DNA from: Lutimaribacter_A marinistellae | GTDB taxonomy: Bacteria > Pseudomonadota > Alphaproteobacteria > Rhodobacterales > Rhodobacteraceae | Length of the DNA: 64,000 nt | NCBI RefSeq assembly: GCF_042648365.1 | Contig: NZ_JBHRXI010000017.1 | Coordinates: forward strand, 1-64,000 | Direction of reading: 5' to 3' | In this document: one piece after another, positions 34,201 through 43,487 of the stretch | Numbering within the stretch: the first letter of the stretch is position 1 | How the letters are laid out: each line of letters starts with the position of its first letter | The notes under the pieces: generated by a model | The model's database searches: none | What the model saw: the letters and a program-made list of their open reading frames with translations, nothing else | What the model was told of the DNA's origin: nothing | Made by a program: the position numbers and the translations under genes

Positions 34201-37200
34201 TCGGTACGGATCGGGAATGTGGGCCAAGGCTTCGACATCGATGCCGGCGCTGGGGATCTGGCAGCGATTTATGCCGTCGGAATAAACACGGACATTACCG
34301 TTCAGGGCAACAATATCGATGGTGGAACGGGCAACGCCTTCCTTTCGGGCGGTGCTTCGGATGGGGCGAACGTTTTCGGGCTCATGAGCTCGCTGATTGC
34401 CCAGAACGTGATGACATCCAGCGGCCCGACCCAGACGCTCTACATCAATGGCAATGCAAGCCTTGGTGCCATCAGCCAAGGCAACAACATCGTCTTCAAT
34501 CAGGTGACAGGCGATAACCTGTTGATGGGGATCGAGAGCAATGGAGGGTTCGTCAGCACGAATACCTTCTCTGGATCGCCCGGCTATGCCGCGCTCGAGG
34601 TTTTTGGCACCGGGGTTCAGGTTCAACTCAATGACTTCAATCTCGATAGCGGCACCACATCCTTCATCGATGGAGCCGCAAGCTATGACGAACAGCAGAT
34701 TCTGGCGTTGAACAACGAAGGCACGGCGACCTTCGCTGTGATCACCGACACGACGATCACGCTTTTCGACAACGAGGCAGCTGCGCAAACCGCGGGCCAG
34801 CTGACCAACGGCTCCATCGTGCTTGATCTGACGTCAGGCGAAATCAACGTCTACAACGGTATGTCCATTCAGGACGCCGTTGATGCTGCGTCTAACGGCG
34901 GTACCATAAACGTCGGTGCAGGAACCTACGTCGAGGATGTCACCATCCCCGTCGGTTTGACGGGTCTGACCATCAACGGCGTGTTCGACGGTACCGCAGG
35001 CAGCGACGTCTCGCGCGACCTGATGGGTGGCGTCGGAGAATCCTCGATGCAGGGCCGCCTGATCGTTCTTGGCGATGATACGTCGATTGACGGTATGCGT
35101 TTTGCCGAAGGTTCGGGCGGAGGCGCCTTCGAACTTGCGACGATCCATGTCCAGGCATCAAATGCAGACATATCGAACTCCGTGTTCTATCGGTCGGGTG
35201 CAGTCGATGGAGACACTTCTCGCGGCGTCGTCAACTCGGTGGGCAACGGCGACGGGATGAGCGTGACAAACAACGCGTTCAGCGGGTTCCATACCGGCAC
35301 TTATGTGAATGGTTCCGATGACGTGACCGTTGATGGAAATCACTTCATCAACAACCTGGTGGGTGTTTCAGCCGATGCTTATCCTGTTGGGAACCTGAAC
35401 CTCGCGGTTACAAACAACGTCTTTGACAACACGCTAGAGGACATGGGGCTTGGCGCAGTTGGTGCCAGCTGGGGTGGTACCTCGACAATTGACGGAAACA
35501 CATTCAACAAGGGTTTCTTTGACTACGACGCGGCCGACAATTCGGCCCTTCTGGGAACAAATACGTTTGTTCCGGGCCCAGTGACGATATCCAGCTCGGA
35601 ATCCGTGTTCACCTCCATACAGGACGCTGTCAATGCGGCCAGCCCCGGTGACACGATCACGGTAGGTGCAGGCACCTATGCCGAGGACGTCGTTATCGAC
35701 AAGGCGCTCACCCTTGTTTCGGCAAGCGGCGCTGCAAGCACGATAATCGATGGTCAGAACGGGGCGCTCGGCGCGATCGAGATCGACCCGGGTGTCAGCG
35801 ATGTCACCATCGGCGGAAGCGGCCAAGGCTTTACGATCCTTGGAAACAACGGCAACGGCGCGATCGAGAACGCCGCCGTCTACATACAGGGCACTGGCCA
35901 CGACAACATCAATATTCTCGGCAACACGATCGAGGCACGTGGCGATGCCGGCCTGATGAACGAGTACGGGGGAACCCTGTCGAACTCGACCATCGACGGC
36001 AATGCCTTCACCGGCGTCACTTACACCGGTGGAGTACCTGAGGGCCTCGGAAGTGCGGGCCAGTTTAACGTTGGCAACAACGTGCCGCGCCAGTTGGTTG
36101 TATTGGGCAATGGTGGAGGTGACGCGCTGTCCGCGAATGTCACGAACCTCGCATTCACCAACAACACCGTCTCGGGGACAACGGGTGGCCTGAATATCGA
36201 TGGCAACTCGCAAGGCAACTACCTTGCAACCATCGATGCTGCCGGGTCCGTGATAGACGGCAACGCCTTCACGGGAACGGGCGGAGCGTTTTATACCGGG
36301 TTGCGTGTGCGTCGTCCCGATACGGACATCACGAACAATACCTTCGACAACTCGTCCGGAGGGGACTCGCGCGGTGTCACGCTGCAAAATCAAAACGGCA
36401 CCGAAGACATGTCGGGCAACCAGTTCATTGGCGGAACAGGACCCGACGGGTTTGCCGGAACTCCTGGTGACGATACGTTTTCAACGGATGCGGGCAATGA
36501 CACGGTCTTTGGTAGCGCTGGTAATGACGCGATCGACGGCGGGGCGGACACAGACACAGCGGTTTATGCGGGGAGTGTCGGCGATTATGCCGTGACCGCA
36601 ACAACTGATGCCGATGGCCGCGCGACCGGCTTCACGGCGATCACCGACACGAACGTCGGCGATGGCGATGAAGGAACAGATACCCTTACGGATGTCGAAC
36701 TACTTCAATTTGCCGATGGCGTGATCGATACCGCCGATGCGGTTCATGTCTTTGATGCCGGCAACGCACTGATCGGGACATTCGATAACATCGAAGACGC
36801 AGTCGCTGTTGCGACGGCGGGCTCGACGCTTCGGGTCGCGTCCGGGGATGTGAACATCGAGAACGGAACCCCTAACGGTCAAGTTGTGATCGACAAGGAT
36901 ATCTCGATCGTGGGCCTCGGATCGGCCAGCACGACTCTGAAGGTGAACGCGAGTACCGGTACAAGCGGCGACAGTCGAGGCACCTTCCTCGTCAACGACG
37001 GTGTCACGTTCAGTATGTCCGACCTCACGATGGACGGAACCGGTTTCGATATCTGGCAGGGCGTCCGGCACAAAGGCTCCGGCGTGTTCGATAGCGTGAG
37101 CTTCGAAAACATCGGCTATAACCCGAGCACCAACTACGCAGGCACTGCTATTGCCGCCTTTGGTGCCGCGTCGGACGTCGACGTCATAGACTCGAGTTTC

Positions 37201-40200
37201 TCGAACATAGGTCGGGTGGGCGTGCTCTACTACGGCGCGGGGACAACCGGCGAATTCCGCGGCAACACGTACACCGGCAAGGGTGACGGCGATCATTTGG
37301 ATTATGCGCTCGATATCAGCGCCGGAGCCGATATCGACGTAACCGACAATGTGATCTCGGAAAACCGCGGTGTTGCTTCATCTGATGGATCGGTTTCCGC
37401 AGGTGTCCTCGTTTCGACATTCTTCGGGCCGGGAACCAATGCCGACTTCTCCGGGAACAGCTTTGCGGACAACTCGTTCGGCGTGTTCTTTGGATATGAT
37501 GCGAGCGATGCCTCTTCTGGCAGCTTTGCCGGCACAAACAGCTTTACCGGTTCCGGGATCGGCCTTCGTGTTCTTGGCGATGGTGCGGTCACGGGAACAG
37601 GGTCGATCACGGGTGATGCGTCAACCGTCAGTTGGAATGGCGGCGCCGCTGGCAACATGATCGTTGGTGCCGGGCTGGACGATACTTTGTCGGGCGCTGG
37701 AGGAAACGACACCATCGACGGCGGAGCGGGCATAGATACGCTGGACCTCAGCGATGCGATCAACTCTGTTGGTGTCAACCTCGGCAGCAACCCCCTTTCA
37801 CCTCTCGCAGTCGGGACAGGGTTCGCAACGGGTTCCGATATCGGAATTGATGGCCTTACCGGGATAGAGAACATCAGGGGCGGCCAGGGGGCGGACGGCT
37901 TGACCGGTGACGCCGGAGACAACGTGTTCTTTGCCAGCAGCGGCAACGACACCGTTACCGGCGCCGGGGGTACCGATACGTACGATGCGTCGGATGAAAC
38001 CGACGCGGTGGCGATAGACCTTGTCGGTGGAACGGCAACCGGTGCCGGTATCGGCAGCGATCAATTGTCTGGTATCACCAACGCCGTCGGTGGCGATGGC
38101 GATGACAGCTTCACCGGTGGAACCGCCAACAACAGCTTCGATGGTGGGTCAGGCGACGACACTGCCATCATCGCTGATACGTTCGCGAACTCTACGGTAA
38201 CGCAGGTCGGGGGCGTCACGACCGTCGTAAGCGCCGATGGCACGGATACCTTTACCAACGTCGAAAACCTGCAATTCTCGGACCAGACGGTTTCGATCTT
38301 CACGGAAGAAGACAGCGTCGCAACCGACGAGGACAGCTCCACGAACGGATCCGTACTTGGTAACGATTTCGATATCGCGCTCGGGTCTGGCGATCTGACA
38401 GTCACCGAGGTGGATGGTAATGCGATCGGATCGACCGTTACGATCGCATCTGGGGCAACCGTCGACATGCTTGGCGACGGAACATTCTCCTACGATCCGA
38501 ACGGTGCTTTCGAAGCGTTGAATTCGGGCGAAGCCGGCGTTGACAGTTTCACCTACACAGTCGAAGACGGCGACGGAAACTCCACGACCGAGACTGTCAC
38601 TGTCAATTTGACAGGTGTGAACGATGGGCCGAAGCCTGCTGCAAGCTATGACCTAACCGGAACGTTGGTCGAAGAGGGCGATGTCGCGACATTTGGCCTG
38701 GCCGCTGCACTGGGTTCCGATATCGATGCCGATGCCGAGGATGACACGAACTCGCTGACCTATGCCGTTACGGCTCAGGACCCGGCCGGCAACTCGGTGA
38801 TCGTTGGAAATGGCGCTGTACCGTCTCTGCAATTCACCCCTGGCGCGGGACTCGAAACGCTCAATGAGGGCGAAACGCAGGATGTGACCGTCACGCTTTC
38901 GGCGACGGATGCGCAACTCGCGTCCGAAAGCTTTGATGTCACTTTCCGGATCACCGGCAAGAACGACGACCCAGTCGTTGCGGCCGGAGGCACGGGGAAT
39001 GCGCAAGAAGACGGCGCTCCGATTGTCGTGGACTTGTCGGCCTTGGGTTCGGACACGGATGACGAAGACGATGGCGCGAGCCTGATCTACAGCGTCTCGT
39101 CACAACCTGCAGGTGGCTCCGCCTCGATTGTTCTTCAGGGGCTTGAAATCAATCCGACCGGGCTTCAGTTCGATCCCGGTTCCGATTTCCAGAACCTGAG
39201 CCAAGGGCAGACCCAAACCGTTCAAATCGGTGTCACTGCCACCGACAGCCGCGGCGGGACCTCGGTCGAAGAGTTTGTCGAAATAACCGTAACCGGAACA
39301 AATGACCCGGTTTCTGCCGGGGCGCCTTTGACCGATACGACGGACGAGGACGCCGGAACGTTCACGGCAACGGTGTCCGATCTCATCGCGAATGTCAGCG
39401 ATGTTGATACGAATGACACGCACACCGTTCAGAACCTGACGCGGACAGACGGCGGACGTGCGCTTACATCTCTGACGGTTTCGGATGCTGGCGGCATTAG
39501 CTTCGATCCATCCGAGTTTACCGATCTTGCGGTGGGCGAAAGCGAGACGCTGACATTCACCTATGACATCTCCGACGGAAACTCGACCGACGGAACGCAG
39601 ATCTCGATCACGGTGGAGGGCCGGAACGATACTCCGCAGATTTCGGGCGTATTCCTTACCACGGCGCGCCCTGCGACGGTCGACGAGAACCCGGGCGAAA
39701 CGGGGAGCGCTTCGCTGAAGAGTGGTTTTGGTGTGGTCAACTTCTCCGACGCCGACATCAGCGACGGGGCTTCCATGTCCTTGTCGACCGTGTCGGCCAT
39801 CAGTTCGCTTGGTCTGACACATTCTGCGTCCGACCTTGCGGCGCTGGAGACTGCTCCGACGCTTCAGACAACCAGCTTCCCGCCGGGCGCGTCTGGAACG
39901 CAGTCGTCCTCTATCGTGTATTTCCTGACTGATGCCAATCTCGATTTCCTTACGGAAGGCGAAACGTTGAGCATGACTTACAGGGTCACGGTTCAGGACG
40001 ACAGCGGAGTGGCCGGGACGGATACCGCGACCCAGGACTTCATCGTCGACTATGTCGGCGCGAACGACGATCCGGCAATTGGCGGCGACCTGACGCTTTC
40101 GACCACGCCCTTCGGATCTGTCACGCTTACCACCGCTGATCTGACGGCAGTCGATCCGGACGTGGGCGATACCGCGACCTTCCATGTGCAATCCTCAACC

Positions 40201-41787
40201 AATGGCGAAGTTCGGTTGAATGGCGTGTTGGCGACAAGTTTCACCTTGGACGACGTGACCAACGGAAACGTGACCTTCGCGCAGGATGGTGATCCATCCG
40301 CCACCGCGGAATTCTCGGTGATCGTGGAAGATGGCGCAGGGGCGCAGTCGGGGGCCAGTACGGTGACCGTGAATGTCGCTGGCGCCGATTTCACCTTGAC
40401 CAAGGAAGTGGTCGAAACCGGACAGTACGGAAACAACTACAACGGTGCCGTCAGTCCGACAGGAGTGGTGCAGGCGCGGTTCGATGCCCTTCCGGGCCAG
40501 AACGTCCTGACATTCAAGGGCTACGATGTCGACTTTGATGACGAGATGTCGGTCCGCCTCAACGGTCAGGTGGTCGAGGTGCTCGAAGCGGGCGTCAACA
40601 ACGGTCTTGCGAGTTACGAGATCGTGTTGCCCGACGGCACCCTCAGAGGTTCGGACAATATCCTCGAGTTTGTTCAGAACACGAACACCTCGTGGCGCTG
40701 GGGCGTGACGGATGTGAAGATCGACAACCGGATCCCTCTGACGATTGCCCAGACCGACACGACCGAACAAGGCAACAACTTCAACGGTGCGACTGCGATT
40801 GACGGACAGGTCGCTTACACGTTCGAAGGTCTTGGCATCGATGCCCGCGTATCGCTCAACGGCTTCGATATAGACTTCGGCAACGAAGTCAGGGTCGTTC
40901 TGAACGGGAACAACATCGGGTTCCTGGACGTGGGCGCGGACAATGCCCTTGCGCCGGATGATTTCCTGATCACCGCTGCCCAGCAGCAGGCTGGTGAAAA
41001 CGTCCTGGAGTTCGTGCAGGCCAGGAACATCAGCTGGACCTGGGGCGTGACCGACCTGCTTGTTCAGGCCGATGCCGATATGCGTCTGACACCGGATCAG
41101 ATCGAAACCGGCACGTTTGGGAACAAGTTCGATGGGAAGACGGATGCCGACGGCATCGTCAAGGCCGCGTTTGCCGGGACGGGGAAGGATATCACCCTTT
41201 CGCTGCAGGGCTTTGACGTCGACTTCTCGAACGAGGTTCAGGTCTTGCTGAACGGCAACAGCCTTGGCTTCCTCGGCGTCGGTCAGGACAATGGCCTGTC
41301 CTACGACGAGTTCCAGATCAGCGCAGCTCAGCAGCAAGTCGGAGAAAATGTCATCGAGTTCGTGCAGGCTCGGAATACGACCTGGGCTTGGGGTGTCACC
41401 GATGTGATGATCAGCGAAAACGAGCCTGCAGATGCCCGGCTGGAGCGCGGAGTGCGCGACAATGCGGATTACGGAAATGACTTCAACGGCATGACGGATG
41501 CCGATGGATCCGTTTCCTTCGCGTTTGTCGGCACCGACGAGGATCTGTTCGTCTTCGTCGAAGGGTTCGACATCGATTTCTCGAACGAGGTCGAAGTCTT
41601 CCTCAATGGCAACAGCCAAGGGTTCCTGGCCGCAGGTGTGGATAACGGGCTGCAATCCTACCAGCTCGAGTTCACCGCCGCTGAACTGGAGGTCGGTGAC
41701 AATGTTCTCGAGTTCCAGCAGGCCCGCGATCTCACCTGGAGGTGGGGCGTCACAAGTCTCGAGGTCGACGACACTCCGTTCATCTGA
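31288..41787 (+). CDS. Giant modular surface/secreted protein: beta-helix, RTX, VCBS/cadherin-like and C-terminal repeats
   Basis: A 3499-residue protein. Approximate order: N-terminal domain of unknown type (1-210); beta-helix module 1 (215-515); RTX block (520-630); a jelly-roll/lectin-like domain (635-865); beta-helix modules 2, 3 and 4 (870-1715); RTX block (1715-1820); beta-helix module 5 (1820-2118); RTX block (2118-2333); VCBS/cadherin-like repeats ending in TGVND, TGKND, TGTND, EGRND (2334-3030); four tandem repeats of about 115 residues (3033-3499). Each beta-helix module opens with a motif like SIQDAVDAASNGGTINVGAG. No signal peptide is present, which with the RTX repeats suggests type I secretion. 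ATG 31288 follows GGGAAGG; the frame opens 25 codons earlier without a signal. Likely a polysaccharide-binding or -cleaving adhesin; the activity is unknown. It is a single-gene unit with a terminator behind it. Confidence 0.9.
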   Translation: MALTKQQILDIWAELDAAYVTFPALAAVGGDYDDATGVTTVAGDFANARSLLTSDYDFVLNDASTTVGQLALTVNMLFVELGEEYVAYLQDGGAPILEIAKDRGGAPAPGQSYHDNLLGNLGNSPIVSRFTNPEADPNNNVDITGDGIGDLVADPRSAAGQAFGDRPYFAGTSDNQAFGESIAWDIGYGLELSELDTARATNGNPAFSPLDGEVYLYSSASNTTTLYGTIQAAIDAAAAGDSVIVGAGTYNESLSLSKELNLIGVANAAGDKPVIDSAGNGIQLTGDINDGGSATVEISGFSFENNSVGVRVSSTAMLDNLMLDNNDYSGNTVHGVGSGSGAPGLGHISITNSDFLDNGQGGSNGTGDIVLFNYHGDATIENVDIDSTRVEGDATASKGDNAIQIAGFDPSTYDVSAPIGTVSINNVTVDGAYHKPHLAVQGFNDLSGLSLGNVTLTGSANWGYLVFVDPIGSSGTDAPANPGYPGNFSGGAGTSGLDMSGVTINNSSTGAPFDSFVRGTDAADTFVGTDADDVLNALAEGDTDYGGNDTVSGLAGDDTLVGGEGDDDLDGGAGTDQAAYGGSRDGFGIAQNPDGSYTVTDSDTTDGDEGTDQLVRIESVLMGGIAFELDSNSPDTSGYTEKFAQGFEADTSGFLTPTGYGSLTMLFSGFGGISAADGGYYALAQQSGTPGNESGPFTRFDGYRTDFGGGWTTQIKVYLDPTWADGEGFDWSVAANGQDGNHERDFIFHVTKDADTGTVLIGADNNSNFDPQNNLETKNHVSIDTAGWYTLEHNAYENADGDLEVAMNVYDAAGNWMFTEVRSDPSDDIATAVGGNRYGWFTNIDIAGGVAVDSVSLQTANSNTIQIKTAGTNTIVGEYADVASAQAAVQAGEVIYDPQADTFYVFSGMSIQEAVDTAASGDTVLVDNGTYGPVTISTSGIDLLSVNDGGAQIVGAGVNQGAAIRIETEVSSVRIGNVGQGFDIDAGAGDLAAIYAVGINTDITVQGNNIDGGTGNAFLSGGASDGANVFGLMSSLIAQNVMTSSGPTQTLYINGNASLGAISQGNNIVFNQVTGDNLLMGIESNGGFVSTNTFSGSPGYAALEVFGTGVQVQLNDFNLDSGTTSFIDGAASYDEQQILALNNEGTATFAVITDTTITLFDNEAAAQTAGQLTNGSIVLDLTSGEINVYNGMSIQDAVDAASNGGTINVGAGTYVEDVTIPVGLTGLTINGVFDGTAGSDVSRDLMGGVGESSMQGRLIVLGDDTSIDGMRFAEGSGGGAFELATIHVQASNADISNSVFYRSGAVDGDTSRGVVNSVGNGDGMSVTNNAFSGFHTGTYVNGSDDVTVDGNHFINNLVGVSADAYPVGNLNLAVTNNVFDNTLEDMGLGAVGASWGGTSTIDGNTFNKGFFDYDAADNSALLGTNTFVPGPVTISSSESVFTSIQDAVNAASPGDTITVGAGTYAEDVVIDKALTLVSASGAASTIIDGQNGALGAIEIDPGVSDVTIGGSGQGFTILGNNGNGAIENAAVYIQGTGHDNINILGNTIEARGDAGLMNEYGGTLSNSTIDGNAFTGVTYTGGVPEGLGSAGQFNVGNNVPRQLVVLGNGGGDALSANVTNLAFTNNTVSGTTGGLNIDGNSQGNYLATIDAAGSVIDGNAFTGTGGAFYTGLRVRRPDTDITNNTFDNSSGGDSRGVTLQNQNGTEDMSGNQFIGGTGPDGFAGTPGDDTFSTDAGNDTVFGSAGNDAIDGGADTDTAVYAGSVGDYAVTATTDADGRATGFTAITDTNVGDGDEGTDTLTDVELLQFADGVIDTADAVHVFDAGNALIGTFDNIEDAVAVATAGSTLRVASGDVNIENGTPNGQVVIDKDISIVGLGSASTTLKVNASTGTSGDSRGTFLVNDGVTFSMSDLTMDGTGFDIWQGVRHKGSGVFDSVSFENIGYNPSTNYAGTAIAAFGAASDVDVIDSSFSNIGRVGVLYYGAGTTGEFRGNTYTGKGDGDHLDYALDISAGADIDVTDNVISENRGVASSDGSVSAGVLVSTFFGPGTNADFSGNSFADNSFGVFFGYDASDASSGSFAGTNSFTGSGIGLRVLGDGAVTGTGSITGDASTVSWNGGAAGNMIVGAGLDDTLSGAGGNDTIDGGAGIDTLDLSDAINSVGVNLGSNPLSPLAVGTGFATGSDIGIDGLTGIENIRGGQGADGLTGDAGDNVFFASSGNDTVTGAGGTDTYDASDETDAVAIDLVGGTATGAGIGSDQLSGITNAVGGDGDDSFTGGTANNSFDGGSGDDTAIIADTFANSTVTQVGGVTTVVSADGTDTFTNVENLQFSDQTVSIFTEEDSVATDEDSSTNGSVLGNDFDIALGSGDLTVTEVDGNAIGSTVTIASGATVDMLGDGTFSYDPNGAFEALNSGEAGVDSFTYTVEDGDGNSTTETVTVNLTGVNDGPKPAASYDLTGTLVEEGDVATFGLAAALGSDIDADAEDDTNSLTYAVTAQDPAGNSVIVGNGAVPSLQFTPGAGLETLNEGETQDVTVTLSATDAQLASESFDVTFRITGKNDDPVVAAGGTGNAQEDGAPIVVDLSALGSDTDDEDDGASLIYSVSSQPAGGSASIVLQGLEINPTGLQFDPGSDFQNLSQGQTQTVQIGVTATDSRGGTSVEEFVEITVTGTNDPVSAGAPLTDTTDEDAGTFTATVSDLIANVSDVDTNDTHTVQNLTRTDGGRALTSLTVSDAGGISFDPSEFTDLAVGESETLTFTYDISDGNSTDGTQISITVEGRNDTPQISGVFLTTARPATVDENPGETGSASLKSGFGVVNFSDADISDGASMSLSTVSAISSLGLTHSASDLAALETAPTLQTTSFPPGASGTQSSSIVYFLTDANLDFLTEGETLSMTYRVTVQDDSGVAGTDTATQDFIVDYVGANDDPAIGGDLTLSTTPFGSVTLTTADLTAVDPDVGDTATFHVQSSTNGEVRLNGVLATSFTLDDVTNGNVTFAQDGDPSATAEFSVIVEDGAGAQSGASTVTVNVAGADFTLTKEVVETGQYGNNYNGAVSPTGVVQARFDALPGQNVLTFKGYDVDFDDEMSVRLNGQVVEVLEAGVNNGLASYEIVLPDGTLRGSDNILEFVQNTNTSWRWGVTDVKIDNRIPLTIAQTDTTEQGNNFNGATAIDGQVAYTFEGLGIDARVSLNGFDIDFGNEVRVVLNGNNIGFLDVGADNALAPDDFLITAAQQQAGENVLEFVQARNISWTWGVTDLLVQADADMRLTPDQIETGTFGNKFDGKTDADGIVKAAFAGTGKDITLSLQGFDVDFSNEVQVLLNGNSLGFLGVGQDNGLSYDEFQISAAQQQVGENVIEFVQARNTTWAWGVTDVMISENEPADARLERGVRDNADYGNDFNGMTDADGSVSFAFVGTDEDLFVFVEGFDIDFSNEVEVFLNGNSQGFLAAGVDNGLQSYQLEFTAAELEVGDNVLEFQQARDLTWRWGVTSLEVDDTPFI
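40384..41784 (+). repeat. Four tandem protein repeats (about 345 bp each) at the 3' end of the giant gene
   Basis: Units begin near 40384, 40735, 41077 and 41431. Each starts with a variant of YGNNYNG or YGNDFNG, has a core like GFDIDFSNEVEVFLNGN and a GFL-x-x-G-x-x-NGL stretch, and ends with NVLEFVQA followed by WGVTDV. The copies are clearly related but diverged, so the duplication is not recent. Aspartates and asparagines at fixed places suggest calcium or sugar binding. The fold is probably jelly-roll-like; this is inference. Confidence 0.8.
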
Positions 41788-41806
41788 TCTTGCGCACTGT
41801 TCCAAA

Positions 41807-41837
41807 CCAACGCCCCGGCTCTTTGCTGGGGCGTTGG
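41807..41837 (+). terminator. Terminator-like hairpin after the giant gene
   Basis: CCAACGCCCC (41807-41816) pairs perfectly with GGGGCGTTGG (41828-41837) around an 11-base loop. CGTTTG follows, giving only a short T-run. The position, 20 bases after the stop codon, fits a rho-independent terminator. Confidence 0.75.
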
Positions 41838-41947
41838 CGTTTGAAGTCCCCCGCCGTGATGCATTCCTTCAATTCGACAAATCTCTTGTCATGAAGAAGT
41901 TACGCAACGAGACTAAGCGGGGCACATACTGACCATGGGGATGAAAA

Positions 41948-43426
41948 ATGAAAATCCGTCGCCTCGGCCTTGCCGCCGCATTTCTTTCGACAACTGCCTT
42001 CGCTGCTCCTGCAATAGCTGAAACAGTCCTGCGGATCGGACTGCAGCAAGAGCCAACCGTTCTGGACCCGACCACGGATGCAACCGCATCTATTGACGGG
42101 ATGCTGGCCCAGAACGTGTTCGAGTCTTTGACGACCGTGGATGAAAGCGGCGCGGTTCAGCCACAATTGGCTGAAGCTTGGGAGATTTCCGAGGACGGGC
42201 TGACCTACAGTTTCACTTTGGTTGAAGATGCCCGTTTCCACGACGGGACCGCTTTCGATGCGGAAGATGTCAAGTTCACTTTCGATCGCGCGATGGCCGA
42301 AGACTCGACAAACCCGTCCAAGTCAATCTGGGAACCGATCGAGAGTGTCACAGTGATCGACCCGCAAACGGTCGAAGTCAAACTCAGCCGCAAGGACGCA
42401 TTTCTGCTGTTCAACCTTGCACAAGGCGACGCGTCGATCGTGGCCACGGAAAGCGTTGCCGACGCCGCGACGAAACCGGTTGGTACCGGGCCGTTCCGGT
42501 TCGACGGCTGGACGCGGGGGGATCGCCTGACCCTTGCCAAATTCGAAGACCACCGCGATGCCGGCAGCGTCGCGATCGACAAGGTCGAGTTCCGCTTCAT
42601 TTCCGATCCGGCGGCGGCAACCGCCGCTTTGATGGCCGAAGAGCTGGACGCGTTTCCGGGCTTTCCGGCACCGGAATTGCTTGACCAGTTCGAGGCGGAT
42701 CCTCGTTTCAAGGTCGTCGTGGGATCGACCGAGGGCGAGGTGATCCTCGCACTCAACAATGGCAAAGCTCCCTTCGACAAGCTCGAAGCGCGGCAAGCCG
42801 TAAGCCACGCGATCGATCGCAACGAGATTATCGACGGGGCCATGTATGGTCGTGCCGTACCAATTGGCAGTTTTTATCCCCCGCACGGGCCCGCCTATGT
42901 CGACCTGACGGGCATGTATCCGCATGACACCGACAAGGCCAAATCAATGTTCGAGCAGGCCGGCGTCGGTGAAGAGATTGTTTTGCGGGTTCCCCCGTTT
43001 CCCTATGCCACGCGCTCGGGCGAGATCGTACAGGCACAGATGGCCGAGGCCGGTGTGAACGTAAAGCTGGAAAATGTCGAATGGGGCTTCTGGATCGACG
43101 AGGTCTACAAGAAGCAGAACTACGACATGACCATCATCGCGCATACGTCGCCCAACGACCTTGGCAATTTCGCGCGGGGACCCGAGTATTTCTACGCTTT
43201 CCAGTCAGACGATTTCGACGCCCTGTGGGACGGCATCAAGACCGAAGCCGACATGGCCAAGCGCGAGGAAATGCTGAAGCAGGCGCAGTCCTACGTGGCC
43301 GAGAACGCGGTCCACGCGTTCCTGTTCCAGTTGCCCAAGCTTGGCGTGTATCGTGACGGCGTCGAAGGTTTCTGGGCCGCTTCGCCCGTCCTGTTCCAGC
43401 CCCTGGCGGGCGTGACCGTCGAGTGA
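41948..43426 (+). CDS. ABC transporter substrate-binding protein, family 5 (peptide/nickel/opine type)
   Basis: A 492-residue periplasmic binding protein. The signal peptide (MKIRRLGLAAAFLSTTAFA, cleavage near AIA at residue 24) is followed by TVLRIGLQQEPTVLDPT and the family 5 signature GLTYSFTLVEDARFHDGTAF with AEDVKFTFDRAM. It captures the ligand for the importer encoded by the next four genes. The group binds oligopeptides, nickel, glutathione or other small molecules; the ligand cannot be told. It opens the operon, with a promoter expected in the 160 bases after the giant gene; GGGGATG precedes ATG 41948. Confidence 0.92.
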   Translation: MKIRRLGLAAAFLSTTAFAAPAIAETVLRIGLQQEPTVLDPTTDATASIDGMLAQNVFESLTTVDESGAVQPQLAEAWEISEDGLTYSFTLVEDARFHDGTAFDAEDVKFTFDRAMAEDSTNPSKSIWEPIESVTVIDPQTVEVKLSRKDAFLLFNLAQGDASIVATESVADAATKPVGTGPFRFDGWTRGDRLTLAKFEDHRDAGSVAIDKVEFRFISDPAAATAALMAEELDAFPGFPAPELLDQFEADPRFKVVVGSTEGEVILALNNGKAPFDKLEARQAVSHAIDRNEIIDGAMYGRAVPIGSFYPPHGPAYVDLTGMYPHDTDKAKSMFEQAGVGEEIVLRVPPFPYATRSGEIVQAQMAEAGVNVKLENVEWGFWIDEVYKKQNYDMTIIAHTSPNDLGNFARGPEYFYAFQSDDFDALWDGIKTEADMAKREEMLKQAQSYVAENAVHAFLFQLPKLGVYRDGVEGFWAASPVLFQPLAGVTVE

Positions 43427-43487
43427 TTTCGCGGCATAATGTGACATATGGGCCGGGGCGGAGTTCCGCGCCGGCCTGGCTTTCGTA

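Noticed and set aside
40195..41805. 536-codon open frame antisense to the 3' end of the giant gene
   Set aside because: Its internal repeats are the reverse reading of the four protein repeats; no independent signals.
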